Positions 30,617-42,923 of a stretch of DNA of 64,000 nt are shown piece by piece. The translations under genes were made by a program, and so were the position numbers. The DNA lies in contig NGZR01000008.1 in NCBI GenBank assembly GCA_002197995.1, positions 620,001 through 684,000 of the forward strand, in the 5' to 3' direction. The notes under the pieces are model-generated. The model did not search any database. It had not been told where the DNA came from and was given only the letters and a program-made list of their open reading frames with translations. This DNA is from Gaeumannomyces sp. JS-464 (Eukaryota; Ascomycota; Sordariomycetes; Magnaporthales; Magnaporthaceae). Within the stretch, counting starts at the first letter, position 1. Each line of letters starts with the position of its first letter.

Positions 30617-33600
30617 CCCGGGCGGATATTGGCTCGGCCCGGCGGCTACCAGCGGTGGGCAGATAGTTGGTTCTTTTCGTGCTCCAACCAGAAGCCCAAC
30701 CGATGACAAGATAAGAGGGGCCGAAGGGGCTGCTGCGCAGCCGGACAATGGCCGGGTCGAGGCCAGAGTCGTTTGGCGACGTTGATGTACACATTGCAAC
30801 ACCTATCCTCGTATGTCGGACACTTTGACTGCTTTCACGATTCTTGGAAAAAGGTGTTTCGATCGGGGGTCCCTCGCCATCGGTAACCAGGGCGCATTCC
30901 TCGCTGGATCGGTACCAGAAGGAGCCGTTGTGCATTGGACACCCACGAGATCCGCAATGACGAAATACCTAATCGAGGTAGAAGTAAACTGGCATAGTAG
31001 TGGCTTTATCCAATGACTGCAATGTGTTGGCACCCTCGTCAATCTTTAGAGAATACAAAACGCTCCGAACAGGAATACTCCATCCTGGCATCACAGGAGA
31101 AGTTTACCTATACCCAGATTCCAGATTGATGCCCACTCCTCCCGATAGACTACGCCGTTAAAAGACAGAAAATATATCCTCTATTTGGGATGTTGGAAGT
31201 AATGATCTAACGCTGCCCACCTTGTCCGGGTATGTGAACGCAATCCAGGATGGAGGAAACAGCGTCCTGAATGTTCTTCTGGCCGAGGGCCAACGCTGGC
31301 TGGAACGAAGTAGTCGTAAGGAAGCTGGAAAGATTCGGCGGTAGCCGTCAGCACCAGAGTTCATCTCGCGCTGGACTTGGCCTAGGACCTATCATGTTGG
31401 AGGAATACAAAGCCTCCGATGTGGTCCGGAGTCTACGTGATCAGTAGGGCGCCGCCGCTAGAGTGCTAACGTGTAGAGTGGCGGGAGATGCTCGAGAAAG
31501 GAACAGGATCTTATCCAAGCAGCAACAACCGCAAGTACCATTTTATTCGCAAAAGTCTGGACGCAACCCCAAGTGCACCGTCGGCCTAACCCAGGCGGCC
31601 GCGTCATCATCCTATTCGCAAGTGTGGCAGGCTTCTTCTCCTGGCAAACACACCCGGACGCGCGGGCTTCGAGTAAGAGGAGCCCCAGCCAGAGGGGATC
31701 TACAAGAGTGCGGTCCATAAAAAAGAGCCTACTACGTGAGCAGCAGACAAGTAATCCATACGAGGCAACGAACGGATCAACGATCAACGGCTCCATACCT
31801 ACTTGTGGCGGCATGTGGCACACGCTTTGCCTTTCTGTGCCACGGCCACCCATGCCGTGGTGGCTGAGGAGGCCGTGACGCGGCAACACCCCCCGCGCCA
31901 GCCCAACAGGGTGCCCGCATTAGATACGAAGCTACAGGGGACGGACGACTGGCCTTTGGGGCGATCGTCGGTGTTGGTTCCAGTCTTGGGCTACGATGAA
32001 CTGGAGGCCGACGGGCTTCAATGCGATAGCAAGCGCCTCTACTCGTACGACAACAAAAAGCCACACAGGAGCAAGCCCAATGCTGTCGGCTGTGTCGACC
32101 GAGGAAGCCTGCACCCAAAGCGGAACGAGAAGCCATGGGCTGCTTTGTACTGGAGCCCGGCATTTTCTAGAAGCCTGTCCGAGCACATTCCGTTGTGCTT
32201 AGGCCGCCGCACATGCCAACTGGGTAGAGTGATCGGCTGGACAAAAAAGCATAAGCTAGAGCGCACGGGATGATCATTGACGATCTATCGAGATCTAAAC
32301 ACCAGGCCGAGTTCAAAAACGATGCACGTGCACATCAGGGCATCTCGCTCGGCCTCGGGACGGTTATCTATCGAACAAGGCGCAAGTGATCGGGCTCAAG
32401 GCACCGTGGCACCGTCCTCGGCCTATTTTGTCGCCGAGAGAGGCTGGTGGCGGTACACGAAAGCTTGACGTTCGGGCCGGGCAAGGGAATGACGGAAAAT
32501 TAGAAGAAAGGCTGGCTGGGCTGCACAGCTGGGCGCCAGGGCTTCGAACCATTCTAACCAAGGAAGGTATCCTGGGCCAAGACATCTAGACCCGAGGTTT
32601 GCTGCCAGGACCCAGAGAATTGATTGCTGTAATATCCCGGGGGAGAGGAGGAAGATTCCCTGCGAGCCTACTTCTCCAATCCTGCCAGCGAAATGAGTGA
32701 CAAAGGATTCCATGGAATAGCAAAGTTGGATGAGCATCCCAGCATCCCAGCAGGTTGGCAAGGACGAGATGCAGAACGCCTGGCAGGTTCCAGAACCAGA
32801 ACCAGCGGCCCCGCGGCCCAGCAAGGTGAGCAAACAGTGCGGGATGTTGGGTGGTTCTGTCAAGGCCGTGCGAGCACCGGGCGGTGACTGGCTTGGAAGT
32901 TTGGACCCTTGCAATTGATTCTCTGGCGATGGCGCGCATCAGGCTCGGTTGCCCGTCAAGTTTACACCCGTTGGCAATTTGGAACGGCCAGTCGGGATGG
33001 CCATGCGCTGGGGTGGTGTCGGGATCGAACCCGAAGGCTGCGCTGCGCTGGCCGGGGTTTGGTCAAACCAACACTGCGCTGTGCGAGTTCAATGGCACAG
33101 GAAACCTGGGAGGCACATCAAATCCATCTCAGCCGCACTGTGAAACCCCGCGATGCTTGTCGGCGGTTGTCTCGTCTCCAGGCGGACGGAATCGGCGGTT
33201 GTAGCGGGCATGGCTGTCTTTTGATGAGAAGGAGGGAAAATGGCCTTCCTCTCATTGTTCAATATCCAACTGCCTGCGTGCCGCCCTGACAATAACCCCA
33301 GGTTCCATGGGCGGGCTCCAGGGACGTTCCCAGCCCAAGGGCGCAATTCCAATCTTATTCCCCGTGGCCAGCGACCAGAAGTACCGGGGGTGAAACGCGA
33401 CGGGCGGGACCCTTGAGGGTCTTCCCGCACGCTGCCAGATTATCGAGCGGGGATCGAGGACGCCATGCCGCTCGTCCCTGTCGCCATTTTCTGCGTCTTC
33501 TCTTCGGGTTGTTTGCTCGATGCGATTCGAGTCTCACCAGCCCTGCGCCATCGCAGCGTGCCGCAAGCGAGGAGATTGATCACTTTTCCCTTTTCTTCTT

Positions 33601-34930
33601 TTAGCACGTCTCGCCCGTCAGCCGCAGATCCCGCCATGGTGAGGTGATGCGGGCGGTTGGCACGGCCCCTGCCAAGCAGCTCCACGCCGGGAGTCCCATT
33701 CCAGGTACCGGCCACCGACCTGCATGCGAATCCTTCGCTCGCTTTTCCACGGTTTCCAGGCACGCCAGGCACCAAATAAAGTGACATATTTCCTTTTTTT
33801 CTTCTACCAATCCGCGATCGCTAGCGCCTTTACGTCAGCGGCGCTGGTGCGGGGCTCATCCGGATTTTTTTTCAGTTGACCCCTGCCGATGTTGCCCCTG
33901 ACAGATGCGTTGCATTGGGGCATCCATGGTGAAACCGCCACGAAAATAGGGGGGGTTAGAGGCCTTGCCGTCCAATGTCTTGAGTCCTGCCATCCCATTC
34001 CCCGCCCACGGCTGCAAGGGCCAGGGACGATCCGACTCGAAAAACGCGCCCAACAGGCCAAAGTTGCGCAAATTCGATATTGCCTGTCGCCATGCGTGAT
34101 TTTAACAAGCTCAATCAATGTGAAGGTTGGCAGCAGCAAACGAGGTTTGTCGATCCACTCCTTGTTTATCGGCGGCGGCTAGATTGATGACGCTGCCGGG
34201 GCGTCCAGCCCTTTCCCATCTGGTGTAATCTTGGAAGCAACCCGACCGACCTTCTGCCCACGGCAACGATCGTCGTCGTGGCCGCCGGCGCTCTGGCAAT
34301 CTGACGTTGCTCCGTCGGCGCCACGAAGGAGCGTGCTGGCCTGGCACAGGCGGGGGGCTAAGCCCACCAAGCACTCTCTTGAATGTGAAGTTCAGCTTCT
34401 CGTCCCACGGCTCGCCGCCTTGGCCTTGTGGCCCTCCCCTGCGTCGTCACCACAGACGACGCCGACGCACAAGTCCGAAAAGCCCAGTCCGCCCAGCTCG
34501 CTCGGCTGGTGCCTTCGAGTTTCTCTTGCGTGAAACGTGGGGCGGATGTGACTTTGGCCTTAAATCACCACCCCAGTCCATTGCAGGGGTGGTCCCCTTG
34601 TCGGCCAGCGGATTTCGCCCAGCTGGTTGGTGGTCGGGCGAACTGGTCTCTGCGTCGGAAAAAGTTGCGCTGCACAGTGAGCGGCTGCGTCGCTTGCGAA
34701 TTTAGCGCCCTGCCAACTGCCGGCGACGAAGCAAGGGAAGCTGAACTGGGGGAGAGAACTGGTATGCGGGCCTCGAAGGACGAGACCCTGCTCCATGTTC
34801 CATTCCCTCTTGACTGCGACGACCGCACAGTCGGCCGAGGTGTGGTGGGTTCCCAGGGGTGCAGGGACGAGGAACGGAAGGGTGGGGCGGTACGCATGGT
34901 AAGGGAGATCCTCCTGATCCTCACCTTGTT
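30617..34930. other. Long region without a supported gene (about 4.3 kb)
   Basis: Mixed composition with many short open frames, none with a domain, signal peptide or splice support. A tRNA T-arm-like string on the minus strand near 33020-33040 lacks a matching acceptor stem. No terminal repeats or LTRs were recognised. The last kilobase is the likely upstream region of the CAP gene; TATAAG occurs at about 34931. Confidence 0.4.
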
Positions 34931-35240
34931 ATAAGAAAGCCGCCCTCCACACCACACCACGATGTCACCCCCTTCTCTCTCTCCTACCCTCACCGCACAC
35001 ACGGCCATCACCGCCTATTCACTCCTTTTTCGCGGCGTTCTGTCAAACCAAGTCGCGCAGAGCGCTGGACCACTCCTTTTCCAAGCTCGACGCTTTCCGC
35101 AAGAACAAACTCCCGAGCCAACAGTCACTCCTTGATATCCATTGTCTCGACAGTTCTTGTCCGACTACCAGCAAAACGATTTAGACAAACGACCCGCACG
35201 AAAAGAATTATACCCAGCCCCTCACGCAACCTTCTTCACG

Positions 35241-36421
35241 ATGCAGTTCTCAACCAAGGCGTTCTTCACAGCGGCCCTGCTGGTCACCAGCGCGCTGGCC
35301 CTGCCCAACGAGTCGGCCCCTGGCGAGCGCAAGGCCTACTACAAGGGCGGGCGCCGCTTCCGCAAAGCAAGCGCCCCTGCACCACGTCGTCGGTCCTGCC
35401 TACCACGACCGCTGCCCCGGCTACCCAGATGGCCGTGGCCGCCGCCCCGGAGCCCACTCCTGAGCCCGTCCTCCCGCCGCCCCCGCCGCCGGCCGAGGAC
35501 AAGGTGGTGATCGTCACGACCGTCATGACCCCTGCGCCGTCGCAGGCTCCTCCCCCGCCTCCTCCTCCCCCGCCGCCGCCGCCGCCGGCTCCTGAGCCGA
35601 CTCCCACTCCCCCGCCCGTCGCCCAGGCCCCCGCTGCCCCTCAGGTCAAGGCCGAGCCTGCACCCGCTCCGGCCCAGGCCGCGGCACCTGCCCAGCGTCC
35701 GGCCTGAGCTCGGACGAGCAGCAGGCGCTGGACGAGCACAACCGGGCGCGCGCGGCCGTCGGCCAGCAGCCGCTCGCCTGGGACGCGGGCCTGGCCGCCG
35801 ACGCCAAGTCGTGGGCGCAGAACCTCGTCTCGGTCGGGTCGCTGCAGCACTCGACCAGCGGCCAGCGCGGCGACCAGGGGGAGAACCTGTACTGGCAGTC
35901 GCACGACAAGACCCCCTGCATCAACGCCGCCAACTCGTGGGCCTCCGAGGTCAGCCTGTACGGCGGCCAGCCCGTTGGCCAGGGCGACTTTGCCGCCTAC
36001 GGCCACTACAGTAAGTGCGCCCCATCCTGTTCGGATCTTTGCCTCTGGCGTTGCGCGCATCCCTTTTTGGGGTCTCGGTGTGGTGACACCGGGTATTTTA
36101 TTCTCGTTGTGAAACGCCCGATGGTCTTCCTCGTGACACGATCGCATGTGCACTTTCTGTCTGGCCAGCTCACTAACACCTCCCTCGCACAGCTCAAATG
36201 ATCTGGAAGAGCACCACCAAGGTCGGCCTTGGCATCGCCAGCGACGGCAAGGGTGGCGTCTATGTGGTTGCCCGCTACAACCCTGCTGGCAACTTGTAAG
36301 TTTCCCCAACAAAACAATCCGTCTCGGCGGCCCATGTGATGATCTCGGGCTCTGGTCTAGCGTGCGATAAACTAACCTGGCTTCCCTCTCTTGCAGCATT
36401 GGCCAGACGCCCACTCGCTAA
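35241..36421 (+). CDS. Secreted CAP (SCP/PR-1) domain protein with Pro-rich linker
   Basis: Extracellular CAP-superfamily protein (sterol or lipid binding is known for fungal relatives). The ATG at 35241 gives a signal peptide (MQFSTKAFFTAALLVTSALA). A Thr/Pro/Ala-rich linker with a run of about 13 Pro follows. The CAP domain then reads LDEHNRARAAVGQQPLAW, WAQNLVSVGSLQHS, GENLYWQS, AANSWASEV, HYTQMIWKSTTKVGLGIA and VVARYNPAGN: the HNxxR and (H/G)YTQxxW signatures with the usual His/Glu positions. Introns are at 36011-36192 and 36296-36396; both splice in phase, and the last exon encodes IGQTPTR. Frame changes near 35385 and 35690, each equal to one lost base, separate the signal peptide, linker and CAP domain. 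The first may be indel error in repetitive sequence. Confidence 0.85.
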
Positions 36422-38747
36422 GGCGACACCAATACCAAAGCCGCCTCCTTTTCTTTTCGTGACGTGATGCCCCTTCGTTCTGATTCTCGTTCCCGCCAAG
36501 GTGAACTCGCATCTTTCTGCTGTTGAACCCCTCACGAGGGTCGCGGTCATGCAGCACTTTTTTTTCCATGCCATTGAGCAATTTCCCCACCATTTTCTGT
36601 TTTAGCCCGGAAACGGCGCGGCGCAAGATGTCGGCCAAAAAAAGGGCGCCTGGCGGTGATGTGCTGGTGTCAAACCACCATCCTTCCCATTTGGCGACAT
36701 TGTCTTCTCTTGTCTTTTTCGCTTCCTTACTCGCAACGAACTGGACCATGTCAACCACAACCGCCTGTCAATCCACCAGATCGCTTGACAGCCAGCCATG
36801 GTCGTTCGTGGAGAGTTTGCTGGGCGGGGTGGAACCGGGATGGGCGATGTTATATGGGACGGAAACCTTTTTCCTTTCAATGTGTATATACTTGCCCAAA
36901 CATTTCAGTTCTACCCCCTTTTTCCTTTCCTGGCCCTAGGGACGAAAAGTTGCTAGAGCAAGCACCGCCGATCCCTCGTCACATTCATTGCCTTTTGCAG
37001 ATGTGGCGCTGGGGTGCGCGTTTTCCGGACAGACGGATGAACAATTTAAAAAGCCGATTTAAGCTTTTGCAACGATTCCCCACGTGCCAAAGCTCAGCAG
37101 CGATGACCGACATGGAATGGACATGTTTGAAGGGACGCTATGATGGGAAAGTCGCTGACGTGGGACTCGAGGCCTTCTTGGCCGCTCCATCGGTCAAGCT
37201 AAAACAAAACAGGGCCTATCTCGACGAGGTTGCAGCCGCCAAACGGGGAAACGAAAGTGAGTGCAGGACCGGAGCCCCAGTTCGCTGCAACGGCGGGTCG
37301 ACTATCGCGCCGTCGGCCAGACAGTCGTAGCCGTCTGCATGCCTGCTGGTGCTGATGCTGGTGCTGGCGCTGGTGGGTTTACCGCCAAAATCAAAATCAG
37401 AGTCCGAATGACGGATGACAGGTGGCAGACAACGGGGTGACGAACTCGCAAGCGGCGCAGCCCGCCGGAAGCGCTAGGTGCCGAATGACCCCTCCAGCAA
37501 ATCAACGGATTTGGCCAACCTTAAACGAGGGGGGGCGGGCGGTTCGTTTCCATTCCTGCTTGGCTTTGTCGTGCCGCGCGCGCAGCCTGCAGCTGGAGCG
37601 AAGCGGCCCCAACCAAAACCCGCCGAATTCACGAGTCAAGACGCACGTGCTGACATTGAGGACCTTTTCTCTATGCCCGTGGCAGCCATGTGCAGCACTC
37701 CATGTTGTGCATGTCTTCTTTGTGCGTGTCAGCCAAGTGCATGCGAGGGCTCCATCTCATTGGATCCCGCCCGCCGCGCTATCAATTCCCATCAGCGGTG
37801 CCTGTTGTTGGCCTGCAGGGCGCCTCGGCCTCGGCCTGCTATTTCTGGAAACCTCCCTGCAGGCGTTGTGCGAATGCGGTGTGCGTGTGTGTGTGCTGCG
37901 TGCGTGTGAGGCTTTGGTGGGGGCTGTGAAAGATGGTCGACATATGATTGTGGGTTTGCCGGCCAGCGACGAGCTGCGCTAGAGCGGGTTCTCAGCAGCG
38001 CAAGGCAAGGCAAGGCAAGAAAGCATATGCATATTCCCCCCTCTCTGCAAGCGAGTGAGCACGCAGACAAATACCGGCCTCGCGGCGGGCCACTTGCAGT
38101 GCTACTCTCCAGTCCCTCCTCCGTACTTCTGTCAAAGTCAAAAGAGTCAAAAGTGCACATACATCTAGGCCGGGCTCTGCACATGTCGACAGCAAGAGAC
38201 GGACAGGCTTGACACCGACCCGTCTTCTCATCCCGCCCTGCGTTGACTTTACGCCAGCCAAAGTGAGTCCATTTTCTCTCCTTTCTTCCTCCTGCAGCAC
38301 CCCGAGTCCCATCTTTAGAATTGGTCGTGAATGCGCCGCAGCCCAATCAACCCAAGCCCTCCGCCGTCGAGCTGAAACGGTCGTGAGGCAAACAAGGGAG
38401 GCTGTCCGTCGCCCGAAGCGCGCGTTTCACCTTCCCTCTCCCCGTCCCATTCGCCCCCCTCCCCCCACTTTTTTTTTTGCTGTTTCTGGCCTATCGCCGC
38501 TATCGCAACGCGTCACCCCGCGACCTTGGATCTCCTTCCTTCAAAAGGGGGCCCGGCTGCTCCCGCGGCTGCGCAACCGAACTGCTGCTAATTATTGGGC
38601 ATTGTTGAACGATAGAGGATTGCAGGAAGAGACGCTTGAACTTTTTTGTTACATTTTTTCTAGAAGACCATTGTTGGCTGGCTGGTGTTTTCTTGGTCTA
38701 TTCCGCGGGGAGAATCAGGATCCCAGTTCACACGCGAACCCGCTAGC
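36422..38747. other. Intergenic region (2.3 kb)
   Basis: No gene supported. Open frames at 36656-37330 and 37422-37982 have no domain or codon pattern I trust. Pyrimidine-rich tracts near 38440-38480 and 38640-38670 suit the promoter of the downstream gene. Confidence 0.45.
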
Positions 38748-40180
38748 ATGGAGTCCAAGTCCATCACCGCCCGCTTCGGCGAGCTCGCCAGCGTAAGTCG
38801 AACAGCACGAGGCCGCACCATTGGAGCTCACACAAACTATACCCAGCTGAGGCTCCCAGGGGGGCTCAGCATGGCTCTCAGATCGAGGACGTGCGCTGTT
38901 GAACCCGCTGACAATGGCTATCACGGCAGTTCCTCTCCTCCATCAAGGGTGACCTCTCCAATGTGACGGGACCTATATCCTTCCTGGCACCCAAGTCGGT
39001 CGTCGAGGTCGGCCACTGCTGGGCCGAGCGGCCCCGCGTCTTTACAGCCCCCGCCTTCGAGGAAGACCCAGCCCGCCGCGCCCTCGCCGTCCAGCGCCTC
39101 GTCTTGGTTGCCCTGCGCCCCGAAGTCTACGTCGCCGGCGCCCCCGGCGTCAGCATCAAGAAGCCGCTCAACGCTTTCCTCGGCGAGCTCTTCCTGGCCG
39201 GGTGGACAGACCATGGCGACGAAGCCGCAGCAGCAGCCTCGACAGAACCCAAGACCGACAAGAAGAGCAAGGAAGCAGCGGCAGCAACAACAACAACAGC
39301 AACAGCAGTGCCACCGACGGCAACACGCACGACAACGCGCCTGATCGCCGAGCAGGTCAGCCACCACCCGCCCATCACGGCGATGCACATCGCCAGCGCG
39401 CCCGAGCACGGCGTGCGCGCCGACGGCTACGCGCGCGTCGAGATGAGCTTCAACGGCAGCGTCAACATCCGCCAGGTCGGCCACGCCGTCATACGGCTCG
39501 ACAAGCACGCCGAGGACCACCTGATCCCGCTGCCCGACGTCAAAGTCCGCGGCTTCCTCAGCGCCTGCCTGTACCCCGAGGTCCTGGGCACGTACCACAT
39601 CGTGTCCAGCTCCGGCTACGTCTCGGAGCTCAAGTTCACGGGCGCCGGCGTCCTGCGCGGCAAGCGCAACTCGTTCGAGGCCCGCCTGTTCCACAAGTCG
39701 GACCCCAAGAAGACGCTCTTCAAGACGGCCGGGTGCTGGAGCGAGAGCTGGACGGTGAAATGCGGCAATACGGGCGCGCTGGTGGAGCGGTACGACGTCG
39801 ACGCGCCCGAGAACGCGCCGGCGCCCATGGAGATCGCGCACGTCGACGACCAGGATCACTGGGAGTCGCGCCGCGCCTGGGCCGGCGTCATCGCGGGCCT
39901 GAACGCGGGCGGCGACTGCCGCGCCGCCGCGGCCGAGAAGGCCAAGCTCGAGCAGGCGCAGCGCCGCATGCGCGCCGACGAGGCGGAGCGCGGCGACGCC
40001 TGGGAGCCGCTGCTGTTTGCGAGCTCAAAGGGCGAGGACCACGAGGCCTTCCACCGCCTGACCGAGGGCACCGACTGGGAGCTGCACGACGGCCGCACAA
40101 AGGGCGTCTGGCGCCTGCGCGGCGACCGGCTCGCCGGGCTCGAGAAGCCATCCCGGGGCGGTCTGACGCCACTCGGCTGA
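38748..40180 (+). CDS. Oxysterol-binding protein (OSBP/ORP, Kes1/Osh4-like)
   Basis: Cytosolic lipid-transfer protein exchanging sterol and PI4P between membranes. Exon 1 is 38748-38792 (MESKSITARFGELAS); the intron is 38793-38929 (GTAAGT..CAG with branch site GCTGACA); exon 2 is 38930-40180. The product is 431 residues, like short ORPs with no PH or ankyrin domain. Signatures: FLSSIKGDLSNVTGPISFLAP (lid), GHCWAERP, KKPLNAFLGELF at about 92-103, the family fingerprint EQVSHHPP at 156-163, then FNGSVNIRQVGHAVIRL and LYPEVLGTYHI. A low-complexity Glu/Lys/Ala/Thr insert lies just before the fingerprint (about 112-152) and is longer than usual. The C-terminal helix (EKAKLEQAQRRMRADEAERG) and EWELHDGR-like end are present. 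No frameshift. Confidence 0.93.
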
Positions 40181-40719
40181 GGGACGGCGCGACGAGCTGC
40201 TTCTCCAATGACCGTACATGATAATGTGGCCGTGGCTGTCTCCTTCACGGGGCCTGGGCTTTAGTCGTCTCTTCCGTCTTCTGCTAGCGCCAGCGTTTTG
40301 ATACTTTGGGCCTCTGTCCCTATGGGTTTGGATTCTTATCGGGTACATTTGGAATTATCATCGCGATCCAGGGCACTCGCTGCTGGAGAATAGAATAATA
40401 TGCCTCGAGCCGACCCTTACTTTCCACGTCCATGAACACGTAACCCTGACATTTCCATACATCCGCAGGTGATGGCAAGACATTCTGTGGTACCCGCCGG
40501 CAAAGTATCGCTGTTCCGCGACCGCCTTGCAGGCTTCATTATCACTCTTGCTGGCGTTCACCGCTTTCTCCATAACCGCCACGTTTCTCGCGGGGCGTCC
40601 CTCGCGAGGGTCCGTCCATATGGCAGCCATAAGGTTGTAAGTCGAGTCCTAGCGATAGCTGCGTTAGACATGTCGACGTGGGGCGGAACATTACAATTGT
40701 GACGGTTTGAATAGCTTAC
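40181..40719. other. Intergenic region
   Basis: Short gap. Minus-strand DNA below 40719 may include the intron and lost downstream part of the NLR-like relic. Nothing else seen. Confidence 0.35.
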
Positions 40720-41010
40720 GTTAATTACGATGGCTAACAGCCCCCGCGCCATGGACAGGTCGATTTTCTGCTTTACAAAACGGACAAGACTTTCGGCAAA
40801 CAGTTTGTAATGCTCGAGCGTGGGATATAATGTCCGCAAGAAGGCTGTAGCCTCAAGGTCGTTAGAATGATGCACTTGTAGCTTCGCCAGATCTGACTTG
40901 ATGTCGTCGGTCGACTTGAAGCGGAGCGCTTAGAGTAGTTGAGTTCTGTCCAGCTTTGTTTTGCGGTGCGCGGTAACCGACTCCCAGGCGTCGATCCATC
41001 TTTCGTCGTT
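40720..41010 (-). pseudogene. NLR/STAND-like N-terminal exon relic
   Basis: On the minus strand the frame reads NDERWIDAWESVTAHRKTKL, a TAG, then ALRFKSTDDIKSDLAKLQ, HHSNDLEATAFLRTLYPTLE, HYKLFAESLVRFVKQ, IDLSMARGLLAIVIN. It ends at a GTAAGC donor at 40719. The block FLRxxYPxLEHxxxFAESL..Q..IxLxxxxGxL is reminiscent of the predicted-helical region before the NACHT domain of fungal NLRs. No NACHT motif follows. It is treated as an isolated exon relic; assignment rests on pattern memory only. Confidence 0.35.
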
Positions 41011-42400
41011 TAGGTTAATCAATCAGCTCTGTTAGCTTTTTTCGTACTAATACTTTTCATTTTCATATTCCCCGAAGGATAATTATCACTCACAAGTTCG
41101 CCACCACATTAGTCTTGTCCCCTGCCATCCGCCGAAGGTTTGACGAGTCCAGTCTGCAATGACCACTTACTGCCTTCTAGGCAGCCCAGTACAAAGGTGA
41201 CCTTTTCCAGCGCGGAGACTTCTTCGCGTGAGTGAGAGGCGGGAGGCAGGTTTGTACCTACCCAGCTACTTTCTTTGCAACTCCGGGAGCGCGGAAGCGG
41301 AAATGGCCGATGACGTTTGGCAGAGATAGTGATTCAATGCTTCAAAATTTATTATATACGGAACCCATCGAATACATCTCTGGCCAGGGGTTATATAAAA
41401 GCCAACCCAACGAATTTATTAACAATTCCAATTTGCTGCTGTTATGTCGGCGCATGGCCGAGGTCGTCACCCCGAGTTACTCTGCCGGATGATCGGATGG
41501 CAGAGGAACGGAGGGGGTTGGCTACCCAGGGGCTAGCAGCTCGGCTGCCATCAAATTCTCAGGTTCCATTTCGAGTATATCGGCCGACCAGAAGAGGAGA
41601 TAGGGTCAAATCGTGGAGTCGGGTGAGCCGTGGTCAAGGTCTTGCAACTATCATATTGGTTTGGGGCAGCTTGCCGAGATGGAGATCAGATAGGTTGACG
41701 ATGAATCCCCAATGCGCCCAGCCACTTAGAGAAGTGGACGACAAAAATCCCAGCGGCGCGTACTCCCCAACAGAGTGAACGTCAATAGTAGTCTCTAGAT
41801 GCGACTTTGGCCAGACGACCACCATATGCGCGCAATCTCGGAATGACATGCTCTTTGAACGCCGATGTCGGCCGCGCTAGCTACCGACTCTCAAAGCGCC
41901 CCCTCAGCAAGCCTACAGCCACGCTCTCCGAAGACCTCGAAGGTCGAGGCGTTGGTGCCGACCTCGTTGCCGTCCACCCGGGCAGAGTTCCGACGCACGT
42001 GAGCGGGGGAACGGCGTTACTATTAATCCTGACGAGCCGATGAAAGGCATGCTTCGGACTGTGCACGATGGAGAACTTCAGACGCTGCCTCTGCTTCATA
42101 GATACTGTCCTGACTTAGAGTATGGACCTAGCAGGCCAGGAGCCCTGCATGGGTAAGTGGTTACCTTACCATATGCCACGTGCCCCCTGGTAGCCCGGCA
42201 GCCATTAACCGAAGTCAGACACGGGCAGGGGCTTCGCAGACGGGACTTTACGGACGAAGAGCACGCAGACCCGTACTTCCTATTAAATTACACGCTCGGA
42301 ATTTTGGCTTGCATTTGGGGTCACGAACGCTGCTAGAGGCTAAGGTACCTGACCAGGTCTATTGATTTCCTGCTTGGGGGCTTCCCCTGCCACCAGACTT
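41011..42400. other. Region without a supported gene
   Basis: Moderately AT-rich, short open frames only. The AT-rich parts may be old RIP-affected repeats. Confidence 0.35.
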
Positions 42401-42459
42401 CAAAAGCAAACCGGCCGGCGCGTTGGCGGAAAAGCAGCTGAGGGCTGTTAAGATCGCTT

Positions 42460-42830
42460 TTAATGGCTTTTTACATAAACCTCACGGCATTTTGCCACGG
42501 TTTTAAGAAAAAAGGCTATTAACATTTCGAAAAGCTTTCCCGTTACAAAAGGTAATTAGTTTAGTAATAGTTTCATAGCAAACAAATTATATGTAAACCG
42601 GGGGTAATTTAATATATTAATATGAGTTAGGTTTTCGCGTGCGTTATTTAAATTATTTTTTATAATAAAAGTTTTTTTTATTTTTAAATTTCAAATTTTT
42701 TATTTACATATTGCAAATGTTTCGTTTATTATTAATAATATCGAATGCGCATTTACCCGTGCAATGGCGTTGTTAATTTCAATAAACCGGTTAAAAAAAA
42801 CCAAAAAAAAAAACCAAAAAAAACCGACCT
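42460..42830. repeat. AT-rich, probably RIP-altered repeat relic
   Basis: Long A/T runs and TpA-rich sequence contrast sharply with the GC-rich genes on both sides. Similar texture to the Harbinger copy at 26-30 kb, but no matching ends found. Confidence 0.45.
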
Positions 42831-42923
42831 GCTCGGCACAGCGTCTCTGTGGCTGTCCGGTTGGCGGCCAGGCGCGCCGGCTGGAGAGGCGCCGCGAAGA
42901 CGGAGCCGCTAAAAACCACCTGC

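Noticed and set aside
33010..33060. tRNA-like T-arm on the minus strand (TCGGGTTCGATCCCGA)
   Set aside because: Stem and loop look right, but no 5' acceptor strand complementary to the following CACCACC lies 70-90 nt upstream, and no D or anticodon arm fits.
36656..37330. 224-codon open frame after the CAP gene
   Set aside because: Starts in the 3' flank of the CAP gene, biased composition, no motif; likely chance.
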